A stretch of DNA of 64,000 nucleotides. It comes from an uncultured Mycoplasmatota bacterium (GTDB taxonomy: Bacteria > Bacillota_I > Bacilli_A > RF39 > UBA660). The position numbers and the translations under genes were made by a program. Below, piece by piece: positions 36,478 through 46,644 of the stretch (its first letter is position 1; each line of letters starts with the position of its first letter). The DNA is taken from contig CAMYVW010000001.1 of NCBI GenBank assembly GCA_947302655.1, forward strand, positions 445,080-509,079. The letters are read 5' to 3'. The notes beneath the pieces are model-generated. The model did not search any database, was not told the origin of the DNA, and worked only from the letters and a program-made list of their open reading frames with translations.

Positions 36478-38046
36478 CTATTCAATAGCATCATATAATG
36501 AGAACATTGGTCCAAGAACTGCTATTATAATTAAACCTACAATTAAAGCTAAAGAACAAATTAACACTGGTTCAATAAAGTTCTTTAAATTAGTAACTAA
36601 ATTTCGATGTTGTTCTTGATAATACTCAGAAACTTTTTGCATCATTGCAGCTAGTTCACCGGTTGATTCACCAGTAACAATCATGTGATAAGCAACTTCT
36701 GGAATAGCCCAGTGATTTTTAAATGATTCTGAAATATTTTCACCTTTACTAATATTATCAATTGTTTTATACATTATGTCTTTATAAATTTCATTATTAG
36801 TAATCTTAGTTAAAATATCAATACTATCAGTAATAAATACATTATTTTTAAGAAGAGATGCAAATGTTTTTGTAAATATAGTAAGCTCATTATAAATTAT
36901 TATGTTTTTAACAACTGGAAATTTCATTAAGAATATCTGAACCTTAGTTCTAAATACTCTTACCTTTTTATATAGATATGAGAACGTTACAGAAATTGCG
37001 AGTACAACAAGAATAATAAGTAAATAATTATTCTTCAAAAAGTCACTAACGTTCAAAATAACCCTGGTGAGACCTTTTATCTTTAAATCAGATTGCTTAT
37101 ATATTTCAGTGAATTTTGGAATAACATAAACTAATATAAAAATAATAACACCAAAAGCAAATATAGATATAATTGCGGGATAAGTTATAGCACTAATCAT
37201 TTGCTTTCTCGTTTTATCAATTTCAGTATAATAATCAGCCATATCATCTAATGTTTCTTCAAGTGTACCACTTGCTTCAGCAGCTTTAATCATATTGATT
37301 AAAAGACCTGGAAACAATTTACCTTGTTTTTCAAGTGCAGCTGAGAAATCTTCACCTAAAGTTAAATGATAAACAACTGATTGGAAAGCTCTTTTTCTTG
37401 CATGATTCTTTTTACCAAGTTGTTCCCCTAATATACGAACAGAATTTGTAAGTGTAATACCAGCTTTTATATAAGTTGAAAGTTGTGTAAGCCAGAATAA
37501 CAAATCTTTTACCTTCATCTGTGAATTAGTAAAATTAGATTTCCCATAAACTAAATTAATAAATCTGGAAGTTTTAATTGAGTATACTTCATATCCTTCA
37601 TTAACTAAGAATGCATTAATATCAGACTTAGATAATCCTGGTAAAATCTCACTACCAATTCTTCCATCTTTACCACGAACTAATACTTTATACATTACAG
37701 CTTCTTCACTACGAATAGCTCCAGTAGTTCTTAATTCTTGATTTAAAGCTTCTCTTTCACTTTCAAGCTTATTTAAATATTTCATGGAATATTTATACTT
37801 AGATTGCTTGATAGCTTTTCTTTCTTCTTTTTTGGCAATTACTTCTTCTTGATCACCATGATATTTTATTTTTTTATAAACTTCCTCAGTTTTAATACGT
37901 GTATGTTTAAATAAAGATCTGATAAAGTCAATCGTAAGGTATTTTACACCATACAAAAAACCTTTAATTATTAAATAAATTAAAGATAGTGGAAACATTA
38001 GTATAGATATTACATTTGCATGTGACGCAGACGAAGTATTATTCAC
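36478..38046 (-). CDS. Type II secretion F / PilC inner membrane platform protein
   Basis: 522 residues, longer than ComGB (about 350) or PilC (about 400). A unique N-terminus (1-110) has one hydrophobic stretch (about 12-33) and a charged coil; then two T2SSF repeats with LTQLSTYIKAGITL and LLINMIKAAEASGTLEETL, TFASLLKNNVF and MIVTGESTGEL, and three membrane helices. It starts with GTG after AGAGGTGG. With PilB it forms the assembly platform of a Gram-positive type IV pilus or competence system. Confidence 0.93.
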   Translation of the reverse strand: MNNTSSASHANVISILMFPLSLIYLIIKGFLYGVKYLTIDFIRSLFKHTRIKTEEVYKKIKYHGDQEEVIAKKEERKAIKQSKYKYSMKYLNKLESEREALNQELRTTGAIRSEEAVMYKVLVRGKDGRIGSEILPGLSKSDINAFLVNEGYEVYSIKTSRFINLVYGKSNFTNSQMKVKDLLFWLTQLSTYIKAGITLTNSVRILGEQLGKKNHARKRAFQSVVYHLTLGEDFSAALEKQGKLFPGLLINMIKAAEASGTLEETLDDMADYYTEIDKTRKQMISAITYPAIISIFAFGVIIFILVYVIPKFTEIYKQSDLKIKGLTRVILNVSDFLKNNYLLIILVVLAISVTFSYLYKKVRVFRTKVQIFLMKFPVVKNIIIYNELTIFTKTFASLLKNNVFITDSIDILTKITNNEIYKDIMYKTIDNISKGENISESFKNHWAIPEVAYHMIVTGESTGELAAMMQKVSEYYQEQHRNLVTNLKNFIEPVLICSLALIVGLIIIAVLGPMFSLYDAIE

Positions 38047-38172
38047 ACCAATCCACCTCTACTCTATCATATGATTTATTATATCATATAAAATTTTTTT
38101 ATAAAAGATGTTTTTAATAAATCACACCTTTTTTTATTAAGAATATAATATAAATAAATGGTGATGATAAAG

Positions 38173-38409
38173 ATGTACAATAATCCCTTCAATATAAGTA
38201 AAATTATTAATTCTTCAGTTAATATAATAAATGCTATTAAAAAAATTATGCCTATTTATGAAGATATTAAACCACTTTTAAATAAATTTAAAACTTTGGG
38301 TAAATCTCTAAATAATATAACATTAAAAAATGATTTAAAAGTAAATAAAAATGAGATAAAAAAAGAAGAAAAGCACACAATTAGTTCTTCTCCTCAGTTT
38401 TTTCTCTAG
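38173..38409 (+). CDS. Small hypothetical protein, 78 aa
   Basis: Starts MYNNPFNISK at 38173 after GGTGATGATAAAG. Helical with MPIYEDIKPLLNKFKTLGK and a polar C-terminus. It faintly recalls YqfQ/VrrA-like proteins that lie near sigA in Bacillus, but the similarity is too weak to name it. Its 3' end overlaps that of trmK in a convergent arrangement. Confidence 0.5.
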   Translation: MYNNPFNISKIINSSVNIINAIKKIMPIYEDIKPLLNKFKTLGKSLNNITLKNDLKVNKNEIKKEEKHTISSSPQFFL

Positions 38410-39049
38410 ATAAATAAGATTTATAAATATCAACAATGATATTTATTTCATTTATTTTATTAGATAAATTATTTGGAATACTTTTTAATACTTCTTCATA
38501 TTTCTTGATTTCGTTTTCATAATATTTAATATTTTTTTCGTTATAAACTCCGCAAAGAATTTCTTCATTAGAAAGTTTTTGTAATCCTTTTTCAATATTA
38601 AATATTAAATAATCGATTCCTTGATCTTGAATCCATATTTCTTCTTTTATTTTATAACCAAAGGAAACTATAAAAGTTCTAAAATCACTATAATGATTAT
38701 TTGTTTGGATAATCATTTTATTGATAGTTTCAAGATTTGAATCCATTAGTATATCACGTATTGTATAATAACCCATTCCGCAAATAACTAAAGTATTATA
38801 TCTAGATACATCAATACTTTTTAAACCATCACTTAAATAAAGATTAATCTTATTTGATAAATTTGACTTTGAAAGATTATTTTTGGCATTTATTAAAACA
38901 TTTGAAGATATATCAGATGCATCAGCTAACTCAACCATATCATTTTTAATTAAATATATTGGTAATAGTGCATGATCTGTTCCAACATCTAAGACTTTAT
39001 CACTTTTACTAAGTAGTGATGCTATTAGTTTAATTCTATTTGAAACCAT
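38381..39049 (-). CDS. trmK: tRNA (adenine(22)-N1)-methyltransferase
   Basis: 222 residues. SAM-binding VLDVGTDHALLPIYL, CGMGYYTIRDIL and IIQTNNHYSDFR are typical of TrmK (YqfN), which makes m1A22 in tRNA. Start ATG overlaps the rpoD stop by one base, matching the B. subtilis neighbourhood dnaG-sigA-trmK. Confidence 0.93.
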   Translation of the reverse strand: MVSNRIKLIASLLSKSDKVLDVGTDHALLPIYLIKNDMVELADASDISSNVLINAKNNLSKSNLSNKINLYLSDGLKSIDVSRYNTLVICGMGYYTIRDILMDSNLETINKMIIQTNNHYSDFRTFIVSFGYKIKEEIWIQDQGIDYLIFNIEKGLQKLSNEEILCGVYNEKNIKYYENEIKKYEEVLKSIPNNLSNKINEINIIVDIYKSYLSREKTEEKN

Positions 39050-40158
39050 TAATCTACCATGAAATCCTTTAACTTCTTAGCTCTTGATGGATGGCGTAAT
39101 TTTCTTAATGCTTTAGCTTCAATTTGACGAATTCTCTCACGAGTTACATTAAATCTCTTACCAACTTCCTCAAGAGTATGGCATGTGCCATCAACAAGTC
39201 CAAATCTAAGTTCTAGAACTTCTTGTTCTCTTTCTTGAAGTGTCATCAACACATTCTTGATTTCTTCTTTCAATATTTCATTAGTAGCATATTCTTCAGG
39301 AGACATACTAGATTTATCTTTAATAAAATCACTTAAATGTGAATCGTCTTCCTCACCAATAGGTGTTTCTAGAGAAACAGGTTCTTGGCTTATTTTAATA
39401 ACTTCTCTGACCTTATCAACACTTATTCCCATCTTTTTAGCAATTTCTTCTTCTGATGGTTCCCTATTAAGTTCAAGTGTCATTTGTCTTTGTATACGAG
39501 CCATTTTATTTATTGTTTCAACCATATGAACTGGAACACGAATAGTTCTTGCTTGATCAGCTAAAGCTCTTGTTATTGCTTGTCTAATCCACCATGTTGC
39601 ATAAGTAGAAAATTTATATCCTTTATCATAATCAAACTTATCAACGGCTTTCATTAAACCGATATTACCTTCTTGAATTAAATCAAGGAATAGTAAACCA
39701 CGTCCAACATATCTTTTAGCAATACTTACTACTAAACGTAAATTAGATTCAGCTAATTGTTGTTTAGCATCTTCATCGCCATTAGCTATTTGAATACTTA
39801 GCTTAAGTTCTTCCTCAGGTGAAAGCAAACTAATACGTCCAATTTCTTTAAGATACATGCGTACTGGATCGTTAATATTTACATCCTTAGTTATTTCTTC
39901 ATCTGCAAGAATAATAGGTTCATCATCTTCGTCAATTCTGACCTTTCCAGAACCTGATCCTTGATCAGTATCAGCATCTTCAGTAACAACAGCTATACCA
40001 TTTTCTATAAGCATATTATATAATTCATCCAATGAATCAGCATCTATATCTAACCCTTTTAACTTTTCTGCTAATTGCTCATAAGTAATATAACCTTGCT
40101 TAGTACCTAAATCTATTAACTCTTTTTCTCTTTCTTCTAATGTTTTAATTGCTTCCAT
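39049..40158 (-). CDS. rpoD: Housekeeping RNA polymerase sigma factor RpoD/SigA
   Basis: 369 residues, group 1 sigma-70. Regions in order: 1.1 (to about 70), 1.2 [11 protein letters not shown], 2 with [16 protein letters not shown] and [15 protein letters not shown] and the -10 reading [16 protein letters not shown], 3 [13 protein letters not shown], 4.2 [17 protein letters not shown]. Overlaps the end of dnaG by 14 bases. The standard -35/-10 promoters noted in this window fit this factor. Confidence 0.98.
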   Translation of the reverse strand: MEAIKTLEEREKELIDLGTKQGYITYEQLAEKLKGLDIDADSLDELYNMLIENGIAVVTEDADTDQGSGSGKVRIDEDDEPIILADEEITKDVNINDPVRMYLKEIGRISLLSPEEELKLSIQIANGDEDAKQQLAESNLRLVVSIAKRYVGRGLLFLDLIQEGNIGLMKAVDKFDYDKGYKFSTYATWWIRQAITRALADQARTIRVPVHMVETINKMARIQRQMTLELNREPSEEEIAKKMGISVDKVREVIKISQEPVSLETPIGEEDDSHLSDFIKDKSSMSPEEYATNEILKEEIKNVLMTLQEREQEVLELRFGLVDGTCHTLEEVGKRFNVTRERIRQIEAKALRKLRHPSRAKKLKDFMVD

Positions 40159-41896
40159 TATTTTCCACTTCCTTCTTTAATTTAGTTAGTTCATTACCTA
40201 ACTGAATTTTTTTGTTTATATCTTTTTCATTCTTAATTCTATCTTTTAATTCTTTAATTTCTCTATTTATTATTTTCCTTTTTTCAGCTTTTATATATTC
40301 ATTAAATAACTCATCTGTAATTTCAATATCGCCATAATTAGAAACTATTTCACTTACAATGCTTTGTATCTCAATTTTATCAGAAAGATATGTAATAAAA
40401 TCAGCAATATTGATAGTTTTGTTTTTGTCATAATAGTATCTGATTTCATTAACTACATTTCGTTGCCACTTTTCAGGAAATACTCCTAATTGCTTTAAAA
40501 ATAATTTTATATATTTTCCATTACTCATCATTGCAAGTAATATATTTGCAACAGCTTCGTCCAGCTTTTTTGGTAAATCTGGAGTTTCTTTATTAGTAAT
40601 GTTGACTAAACCAGAATCCTTTTTTAAATTAACTTCACTTGTTAAATTATCATAATCCAAATTGTAATCTTTAGAAATCTTTTTTAGCGTTACCTCAACT
40701 AATATTTTATCATGTTCTTCTTTTAAATCATTTAAAATCAACTTAACATATTTTGATAAATCAGTAACGTCATCTAAATTTAAATTTTCCTTAAAATATT
40801 CAAGTTTATAATTTAAAAAACTTAGAGGATTTTTCAATAAATTATTTAATTTTTCAACCCCAAATTTATTTATATATTCATCAGGATCTTTTGCATCCGA
40901 CAACAATACTATTGAAGGATCTATTCCACTTTTTCTCAAAATATTACCATTTTGATACATTCCAAGTTTACCGGCATTATCATTATCCATCATAAGAATA
41001 ACTTTAGAACGCATTTTTTTAATAGCATTTACTTGATCAGTGGTTAAAGCAGTTCCCATTAAAGCAATAACATTTTTTATACCTGCAGTGTAAAGCTTTA
41101 ATGCATCCATGTTTCCTTCAACTATTATCAGTTCGTGTGAATTTCGAACATAATTTTTAGCGCGATGGTAATTAAATAAAATTTTACCCTTTTTAAAAAC
41201 ATCAGATTCTTTAGAATTAATATATTTTGGGTCATTACTATCAGTAAATATTCTTCCAGTAAATCCAACAACATTTCCATCCAAATCATGAATGGGTATC
41301 ATAATACGATTTACAAAAACATCATGAATATTACGCTCAGTAGATATTAAAGAGGTTTTTTCAATATCAGAATCAGAATACCCTTTTTTATTTAAAAAAT
41401 TATATAAAGTATTATTACCACTAGCAAGTCCAAATTCAAACTCTTTAATATACTCACTAGTAAAGCATCTCTGTTTTAAATAGTTAAGAGCTGCTTCACC
41501 AGATTTTGTACTCAAATTATTTTGATAGAACTTTGATGCATCAGATAGTATTTTTAATAAACTTGAATTCTGATTATTAACCTTTAAAGAGGTATTATCT
41601 TTATATTCAAACGAAATACCAGCTTTTTTTGCAACTATTGAAACAGCTTCCAAGAAAGAAACATTTTCATAATCTTTAACAAAAGTAAATACATTCCCTG
41701 CGGCACCACAAGAAAAGCACCTGTATATTTGTTTATCACTAGATACACTCATACTTGGAGCATGATCTTCATGGAAAGGACACACACCAAAAAAATTCTT
41801 ACCTTTGCTAGTTAAAGGTACATATTCTTTAATAATATCTACAATATTTACACTATTTCTTATATCATTAATTTTTTCTTCGTCAATATATGCCAT
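40145..41896 (-). CDS. dnaG: DNA primase DnaG
   Basis: 583 residues. Zinc ribbon [10 protein letters not shown] with CFSCGAAGN (residues about 37-65), Toprim core with [13 protein letters not shown] and [11 protein letters not shown], and a C-terminal helicase-binding domain. Primes DNA replication. Order dnaG-rpoD-trmK is the classic macromolecular synthesis arrangement of Firmicutes (without rpsU). Confidence 0.97.
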   Translation of the reverse strand: MAYIDEEKINDIRNSVNIVDIIKEYVPLTSKGKNFFGVCPFHEDHAPSMSVSSDKQIYRCFSCGAAGNVFTFVKDYENVSFLEAVSIVAKKAGISFEYKDNTSLKVNNQNSSLLKILSDASKFYQNNLSTKSGEAALNYLKQRCFTSEYIKEFEFGLASGNNTLYNFLNKKGYSDSDIEKTSLISTERNIHDVFVNRIMIPIHDLDGNVVGFTGRIFTDSNDPKYINSKESDVFKKGKILFNYHRAKNYVRNSHELIIVEGNMDALKLYTAGIKNVIALMGTALTTDQVNAIKKMRSKVILMMDNDNAGKLGMYQNGNILRKSGIDPSIVLLSDAKDPDEYINKFGVEKLNNLLKNPLSFLNYKLEYFKENLNLDDVTDLSKYVKLILNDLKEEHDKILVEVTLKKISKDYNLDYDNLTSEVNLKKDSGLVNITNKETPDLPKKLDEAVANILLAMMSNGKYIKLFLKQLGVFPEKWQRNVVNEIRYYYDKNKTINIADFITYLSDKIEIQSIVSEIVSNYGDIEITDELFNEYIKAEKRKIINREIKELKDRIKNEKDINKKIQLGNELTKLKKEVENNGSN

Positions 41897-41956
41897 GAAA
41901 TTACCTCTACACTAATATTTATATCCGCTTACCCCTATATTTCCTTTTTTTTACAA

Positions 41957-41995
41957 GAAAAAAATCAACTTTTTTATAATAAAGTTGATTTTTTG
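41957..41995 (-). terminator. Terminator after the sortase gene
   Basis: AAAATCAACTTT and AAAGTTGATTTT arms with long T run on the minus strand; it spans the stop codon region of the sortase gene at 41974. Confidence 0.85.
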
Positions 41996-42471
41996 GTTAT
42001 TTTTTTTAAAAAACCACCTACAATAAGTTGTTTTTTATGAGTATTTTTAACACAAGTAACTAAATAAATATATTTATCTTTATCATTGTATTTAAATTTA
42101 CCGGTTTTATCAATTTCAAACATATCATCTACTACATATAAATAGATATTATTACTATTTTCAATAATTATTTCATCACCGTTACTAAGTTTATAAAGAT
42201 TATTAAAAAAACAAATTGAGCAATTACCAGAATGTGAAGCCAAGATTAATGATCCATCCAATTTATTAAAATCATATAACGTTGCAACATAAACATTTAT
42301 ATCAACATTATTAATATCATTACCATACTTATATAAATCATTTGATACAGATATTTTAGGAATATATAAATGTCCAAGTAAATTATCTGATTCTAATTTA
42401 ATATTTTTATTCCCAGTAAAAGATATTAAAGGAATAATTAAATAAATAAGAAAATTAAAAAGATTTTTCAT
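41974..42471 (-). CDS. Sortase family transpeptidase, catalytic Arg not visible
   Basis: 165 residues: a hydrophobic N-terminal anchor (about 4-18) then the sortase barrel. His80 in LASHSGNC and Cys140 in YLVTCVKNTH are the catalytic pair. The usual Arg following Cys is not found: the stretch from Cys140 to the C-terminus has only lysines (NTHKKQLIVGG in place of NTHRLLVRG). The gene overlaps the end of the adhesin gene by 17 bases, so the adhesin is the likely substrate. Confidence 0.88.
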   Translation of the reverse strand: MKNLFNFLIYLIIPLISFTGNKNIKLESDNLLGHLYIPKISVSNDLYKYGNDINNVDINVYVATLYDFNKLDGSLILASHSGNCSICFFNNLYKLSNGDEIIIENSNNIYLYVVDDMFEIDKTGKFKYNDKDKYIYLVTCVKNTHKKQLIVGGFLKKITKKSTLL

Positions 42472-43843
42472 GCTTTACATATGATAAAACATAAGTAACT
42501 AAAATAACAACGAAAGGAATAAATATATTAAAATGTTTAGATGTATTAGGAATATCTATTATCTTATTATTAAAACTACTTTTTTTATCAAGAAATTGAT
42601 CTGCAGTAAAATCTCCTATACACATATCCTCTAAAACTTCATTACTATTATTATTTATATTTATATTAATATCACTTAAATTACATTCATTTTCTTCTCT
42701 ACAGTTATCACAGTTACATTTGTTTTCTTCATAATTAAAATAATTATATATATTTGTTACTTTATTTTCTATTACATTAACCACTGTATTATTAATAATA
42801 TTAACAGGTTTTTCTTTTTTTAATGAACATATAGAAACACTTGAAACATTATTATCACTTACCTCAACATCATAAATCATATCATTATTCTCATAATCAT
42901 CGCTAAGACTCTTTACTCTAATTTTATGAAATCCAATAGGTAAAATATGAGATAAACATTCTCTTCCCTCATCACAAGTTATCTCATCAATAACTAAGTC
43001 ATCCTGATCAAGAATTTCATATGTTCCACCAATAAAAACATCATTAAAAGTTTTCTCGTCGCATTCATTAATTTCAACTTTTCCTGCAGTAATATGAACG
43101 TTAAAATCTAAATTATTCTTATAAACCTCTCCCCTAGTAAAAAGATCTTGTCCTGTTGGATGATTATAAAAAATTGGTTTTTCTAAATTAATAACATTTA
43201 AACTATACTTATAATCACCAGGCTCTAAATTATTATTAATAATTAATCTATTATTAATAATATTACCAGAAGATGATTTATAGTATTGAAGCAAATTATA
43301 TTCATCATCAATAACTATTTCTTCATTTAAATTAAAAATATAATTATCATCTATATTAGGCTTTTCGTGATGATTTGCTACTAAATTATTAATTTCATTT
43401 ATTTCATTTTCAAATAAATTAATACGATTATTATTAGAATCAACAAAATATATATCCCAAGTTGTTGGCATAACAGCATGCCATATTAATAACTGCGTTG
43501 CTACATACCAATTAATATCAGTATGATTTTCATATAAATATCCATAATGTGCAATTAATCTTACCTTTTGCATTTTTACTTCGTCAATAAAAAATCTATC
43601 ATTATACGTCTCATACTCATCATATGCTTCATCAGTTATTTTAACGCCAGGTTGAATGCAGTATGCAAGTTCATTAGTATCGCTTTTATGAATTGTTTTA
43701 AAATCTGAGTAAACTAAATTACCATTTTTATTTTTTACATATCTTATACCATCTATTTTATAACCAATATAAAATGTGCTAGATGCTTTTGTAGTAACTA
43801 ACATAATAAAAAAACATCCTATAATTAAAATAATTTTTTTCAT
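42455..43843 (-). CDS. Sortase-anchored surface protein with internal thioester domain
   Basis: 462 residues. Signal peptide (1-20). A TQXA/TED-type thioester domain is inferred from Cys62 (YCIQPGV) and Gln117 (VATQLLIWHA), which would form a Cys-Gln bond able to attach covalently to host ligands. A beta-rich middle follows with an SCP/CnaB-like GGTYEILD domain (about 255-340), a short Cys-rich stretch (CNCDNC, 376-381), then sorting signal IPNTS (431-435), membrane helix (about 439-456) and KHEKSF tail. IPNTS departs from LPXTG. It overlaps its own sortase gene. Confidence 0.85.
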   Translation of the reverse strand: MKKIILIIGCFFIMLVTTKASSTFYIGYKIDGIRYVKNKNGNLVYSDFKTIHKSDTNELAYCIQPGVKITDEAYDEYETYNDRFFIDEVKMQKVRLIAHYGYLYENHTDINWYVATQLLIWHAVMPTTWDIYFVDSNNNRINLFENEINEINNLVANHHEKPNIDDNYIFNLNEEIVIDDEYNLLQYYKSSSGNIINNRLIINNNLEPGDYKYSLNVINLEKPIFYNHPTGQDLFTRGEVYKNNLDFNVHITAGKVEINECDEKTFNDVFIGGTYEILDQDDLVIDEITCDEGRECLSHILPIGFHKIRVKSLSDDYENNDMIYDVEVSDNNVSSVSICSLKKEKPVNIINNTVVNVIENKVTNIYNYFNYEENKCNCDNCREENECNLSDINININNNSNEVLEDMCIGDFTADQFLDKKSSFNNKIIDIPNTSKHFNIFIPFVVILVTYVLSYVKHEKSF

Positions 43844-43860
43844 AAAATTCTCTTTTTTGA

Positions 43861-43895
43861 CAAAAAAATCTCACAAATAATATAAATTTGTGAGA
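43861..43895 (-). terminator. Terminator after the RnfD-like gene
   Basis: Minus-strand TCTCACAAAT and ATTTGTGAGA arms followed by TTTTTTTG. It separates the rnfCD pair from the adhesin-sortase pair. Confidence 0.85.
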
Positions 43896-43920
43896 AAGAT
43901 AAAAATAAATTATCATTACA

Positions 43921-44802
43921 TTAAAAGTTTTTCAAGAATATCTTTTGTCGAATAAGTTCGTAAATTCTATAAAAAACACTAACTATGAAAATTGATATGA
44001 TACTTCCTGTATAAATATCAAACAAATAAATAAATACAAAGCTTAAAAGGCCAACCAAAGCTCCATAAATATAGGTTATATTTTTTGTTGATGGACTTGA
44101 AACATTTGTAGTTGATAAATAAACAAACGAGAAAAAAGTTGTTCCATTTAAAAACAGTTTTATATTATTTAGATAACTTTTAGTAGCTATCATAAATATT
44201 GCAGCTAATACTAAAAAAATAGAAAAAGATATTAATGGTATTTCTTTTTTATATGTTTTTGAAAAAGATAAAATGAAATAAGAAATAATAATAAGGAAAA
44301 TACTAGATGTAAATAAATATGAAGCTCCTCTACCAAAAAAAAGATCAACTAATGAATAGCTATACTTGCTAGAAAACTCCATTGGATTAAATATACTAAA
44401 CTGATTTGAAAAATAATTTACAAAAATAAGAATTGTAATTAACATTGAAGCTTCATTAATTTTATATTTATTTGGAATAAACTCAACAAGAAATAATGAT
44501 AATAAAACAACCCCAAAATATAAAACCATATTAAAGTTATATGGAGCAACAATACCCATGGTAATTGCAAAACTTAATACTTGACTTCTTCTCTTTTTAA
44601 AAATAAAAGTAAACAACAAACCAATAATAAAGCATCCAACAGGATAGAAAATTATTTTATATGCATCAAAAAATGATATATAATTATTAGTCATAAGTAA
44701 ATATCCATTTTTATATAAGCCATAAATAATTAAAGGAATAAATGATAAATAATAAATAAAAGTATCATTATTATTTTTAATAAATATAAAATTCTTTTTC
44801 AT
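43921..44802 (-). CDS. RnfD/NqrB-like membrane protein
   Basis: 293 residues, about nine membrane helices. The C-terminal FSFVYLSTTNVSSPSTKN matches the FMATDxVTSPVT region of RnfD, and FYPVGCFIIGLLFTF fits the family. I could not find the SGAT-like covalent-FMN threonine motif, so FMN binding is uncertain. Rnf couples ferredoxin oxidation to NAD+ reduction and ion export. Follows the RnfC-like gene by two bases; no other rnf genes are present. Confidence 0.8.
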   Translation of the reverse strand: MKKNFIFIKNNNDTFIYYLSFIPLIIYGLYKNGYLLMTNNYISFFDAYKIIFYPVGCFIIGLLFTFIFKKRRSQVLSFAITMGIVAPYNFNMVLYFGVVLLSLFLVEFIPNKYKINEASMLITILIFVNYFSNQFSIFNPMEFSSKYSYSLVDLFFGRGASYLFTSSIFLIIISYFILSFSKTYKKEIPLISFSIFLVLAAIFMIATKSYLNNIKLFLNGTTFFSFVYLSTTNVSSPSTKNITYIYGALVGLLSFVFIYLFDIYTGSIISIFIVSVFYRIYELIRQKIFLKNF

Positions 44803-44804
44803 AT

Positions 44805-45938
44805 TTATATATCCTTTCTAATCATTCTTGGGCAAACATAAGAGCACATATTGCAATTAATACATTTACCAGGAAAAGGTAAATTATTTAATTTATACAT
44901 TTGTGGATTAATTTTCTGAGGACAATTCTTATTACAAAGTCCGCAGTTTATACACTCTTTTGGATTATTGTTTCCTTTTTTAGCAATTATAATTGCATCA
45001 ACAGTTGTATCAATTGTGTCATCAATTGATACAACTTCTGCTCTAATCGCACTATTTTTGCATAAGACATCATCTTCAGTTAGCTTTATTTTACAAAGTG
45101 AAATAATATCTGAAATAAGAACATTTAATTTTGTTTCTACAATAAAATCAGAGTTTAAAGCATCTCCACTAATTAGAATCATTTTCTCAGATACTTTTTT
45201 ATTTCTCTTCACAATTGAATATAAATAGTACAAATCCATTGATGAAAGAACTAAAGCATTTGATAAATTAAGTTTCCTTGTTATTAATAATGGATGAGAC
45301 GCAGGATATTTATCATGTGATAAAACGATTCGAATATCAGGATACATACCTGATAAATTAGTTACAAACTCTATATTTTTATCATCAGTATCACTAAGCA
45401 TAATAACAGGGTTGGAAATTTCAAATATTTGACTAATTGCATCAAACATTTCGAGAATATCACTATTATATTTGTTAAAAACTTCAGAGTATATTTTATC
45501 TGAATCTTCGCAAATAAGTAGATTAAGTATTAAACTATCAATAGATTCAAAATTATTAATAAAATACTTAATATCTGAAGAATAACTAGCAGCATCATTT
45601 TCATTTAGAATATCTAATATTTCTTTTTTGGTAAGTTTATTTACCTTACGTCTAAATGATTTTGGAGCAGAATATTTTTCGTGAAAATCATTTTTCAAAA
45701 CTAAATAATTTTTACCAGATATATTTTTCATACCCATTACTTGACCAGATATATTTGAATAATTTTTAGTATTGTTATCTTCAAATAATAAAGTTTCTTT
45801 AAAAACATTCGATTTTGATTTAACAAAAAATTTTGGATTGTTATTATAAATTGGATAGTAAACATATTCGGGTGAAAGATAATAAATTTTAACTTGTTTT
45901 TTTTGGATTATTTTTTTATTTGTTTCTACATTTTTCAT
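44805..45938 (-). CDS. RnfC-like iron-sulfur protein
   Basis: 377 residues. An N-terminal RnfC/biotin-like barrel (VYYPIYNNNP, ISGQVMGMKN) is followed by a degenerate middle where the normal NADH/FMN-binding glycine motif is not evident. The C-terminus holds two 4Fe-4S clusters: CINCGLCNKNCPQ and CINCNMCSYVCPR. GGGTGAAG precedes the ATG. It is paired with the RnfD-like gene only; missing RnfA/B/E/G must be elsewhere or absent. Confidence 0.83.
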   Translation of the reverse strand: MKNVETNKKIIQKKQVKIYYLSPEYVYYPIYNNNPKFFVKSKSNVFKETLLFEDNNTKNYSNISGQVMGMKNISGKNYLVLKNDFHEKYSAPKSFRRKVNKLTKKEILDILNENDAASYSSDIKYFINNFESIDSLILNLLICEDSDKIYSEVFNKYNSDILEMFDAISQIFEISNPVIMLSDTDDKNIEFVTNLSGMYPDIRIVLSHDKYPASHPLLITRKLNLSNALVLSSMDLYYLYSIVKRNKKVSEKMILISGDALNSDFIVETKLNVLISDIISLCKIKLTEDDVLCKNSAIRAEVVSIDDTIDTTVDAIIIAKKGNNNPKECINCGLCNKNCPQKINPQMYKLNNLPFPGKCINCNMCSYVCPRMIRKDI

Positions 45939-46010
45939 GTTACTTCACCCATAATTACTTTAGCATAAATGGTAAAAAAATTAAATATATATTTATATAA
46001 TAATAATTAA

Positions 46011-46034
46011 AAAACCGTTACATAATGTAACGGC
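46011..46034 (-). terminator. Terminator after the NPKTG protein gene
   Basis: Minus-strand CCGTTACA-TTA-TGTAACGG followed by TTTTTT. Confidence 0.85.
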
Positions 46035-46047
46035 TTTCAATATAAAA

Positions 46048-46548
46048 TTAGAACAACTTTCTAGATTTATTAGACTTTAAAATTAAAACTATACCACCAA
46101 ATGCAGAAGCTGCAATTAAAGAAATATTTGCAAAAGCTCCAGTCTTTGGATTATCTTCTGAAGTTGTTCCACCATCAGACGATTTTTGTACAGGTACAGA
46201 AGATGATGTGCTATGTGAGAAATTTAAATTTATTGTGTATGTGACATTTGAATTATCCGTTGGATCAGTAACTACAACATTTATAGTATTAGCGCCATCC
46301 TTACATTCAACCTTCCCGGCTCCAGTTATTACATATGTTGGATCACTTGCTGTTGCAATAATATTTGCATATGAAAGTGAACCAGTTAATGAAAAAGTAA
46401 AATTCTTCTTACCGCCAGAAAGATCAAAATTACCTGTACCACCTTTAGTTTCCACTTCCAATTTAGTTAATGGGTTTTCAGTAATAGCTTTAACTTTAAA
46501 CGGCATAATTAGTAGCAATAATAAAAAAGCAAAATAAATTTTTTTCAT
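46048..46548 (-). CDS. Small secreted protein with cadherin-like domain and NPKTG sorting signal
   Basis: 166 residues. Signal peptide (1-21, ending KVKA), a cadherin-like beta-sandwich (about 27-112, TKLEVETKGG ... INVVVTDPTDN), a Ser/Thr-rich linker, then sorting signal NPKTGAF with membrane helix and KSNKSRKLF tail. It is probably anchored by a sortase; its motif differs from IPNTS of the other surface protein and may use a different enzyme. Ligand unknown. Confidence 0.75.
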   Translation of the reverse strand: MKKIYFAFLLLLLIMPFKVKAITENPLTKLEVETKGGTGNFDLSGGKKNFTFSLTGSLSYANIIATASDPTYVITGAGKVECKDGANTINVVVTDPTDNSNVTYTINLNFSHSTSSSVPVQKSSDGGTTSEDNPKTGAFANISLIAASAFGGIVLILKSNKSRKLF

Positions 46549-46644
46549 AAAATTTACACTCCTAACAATTACATTGTATCATTAGTGTAAATATTTTATA
46601 GTAAATATATGCCTATCAATAGTAAATATAGTGTATATAAAAAA

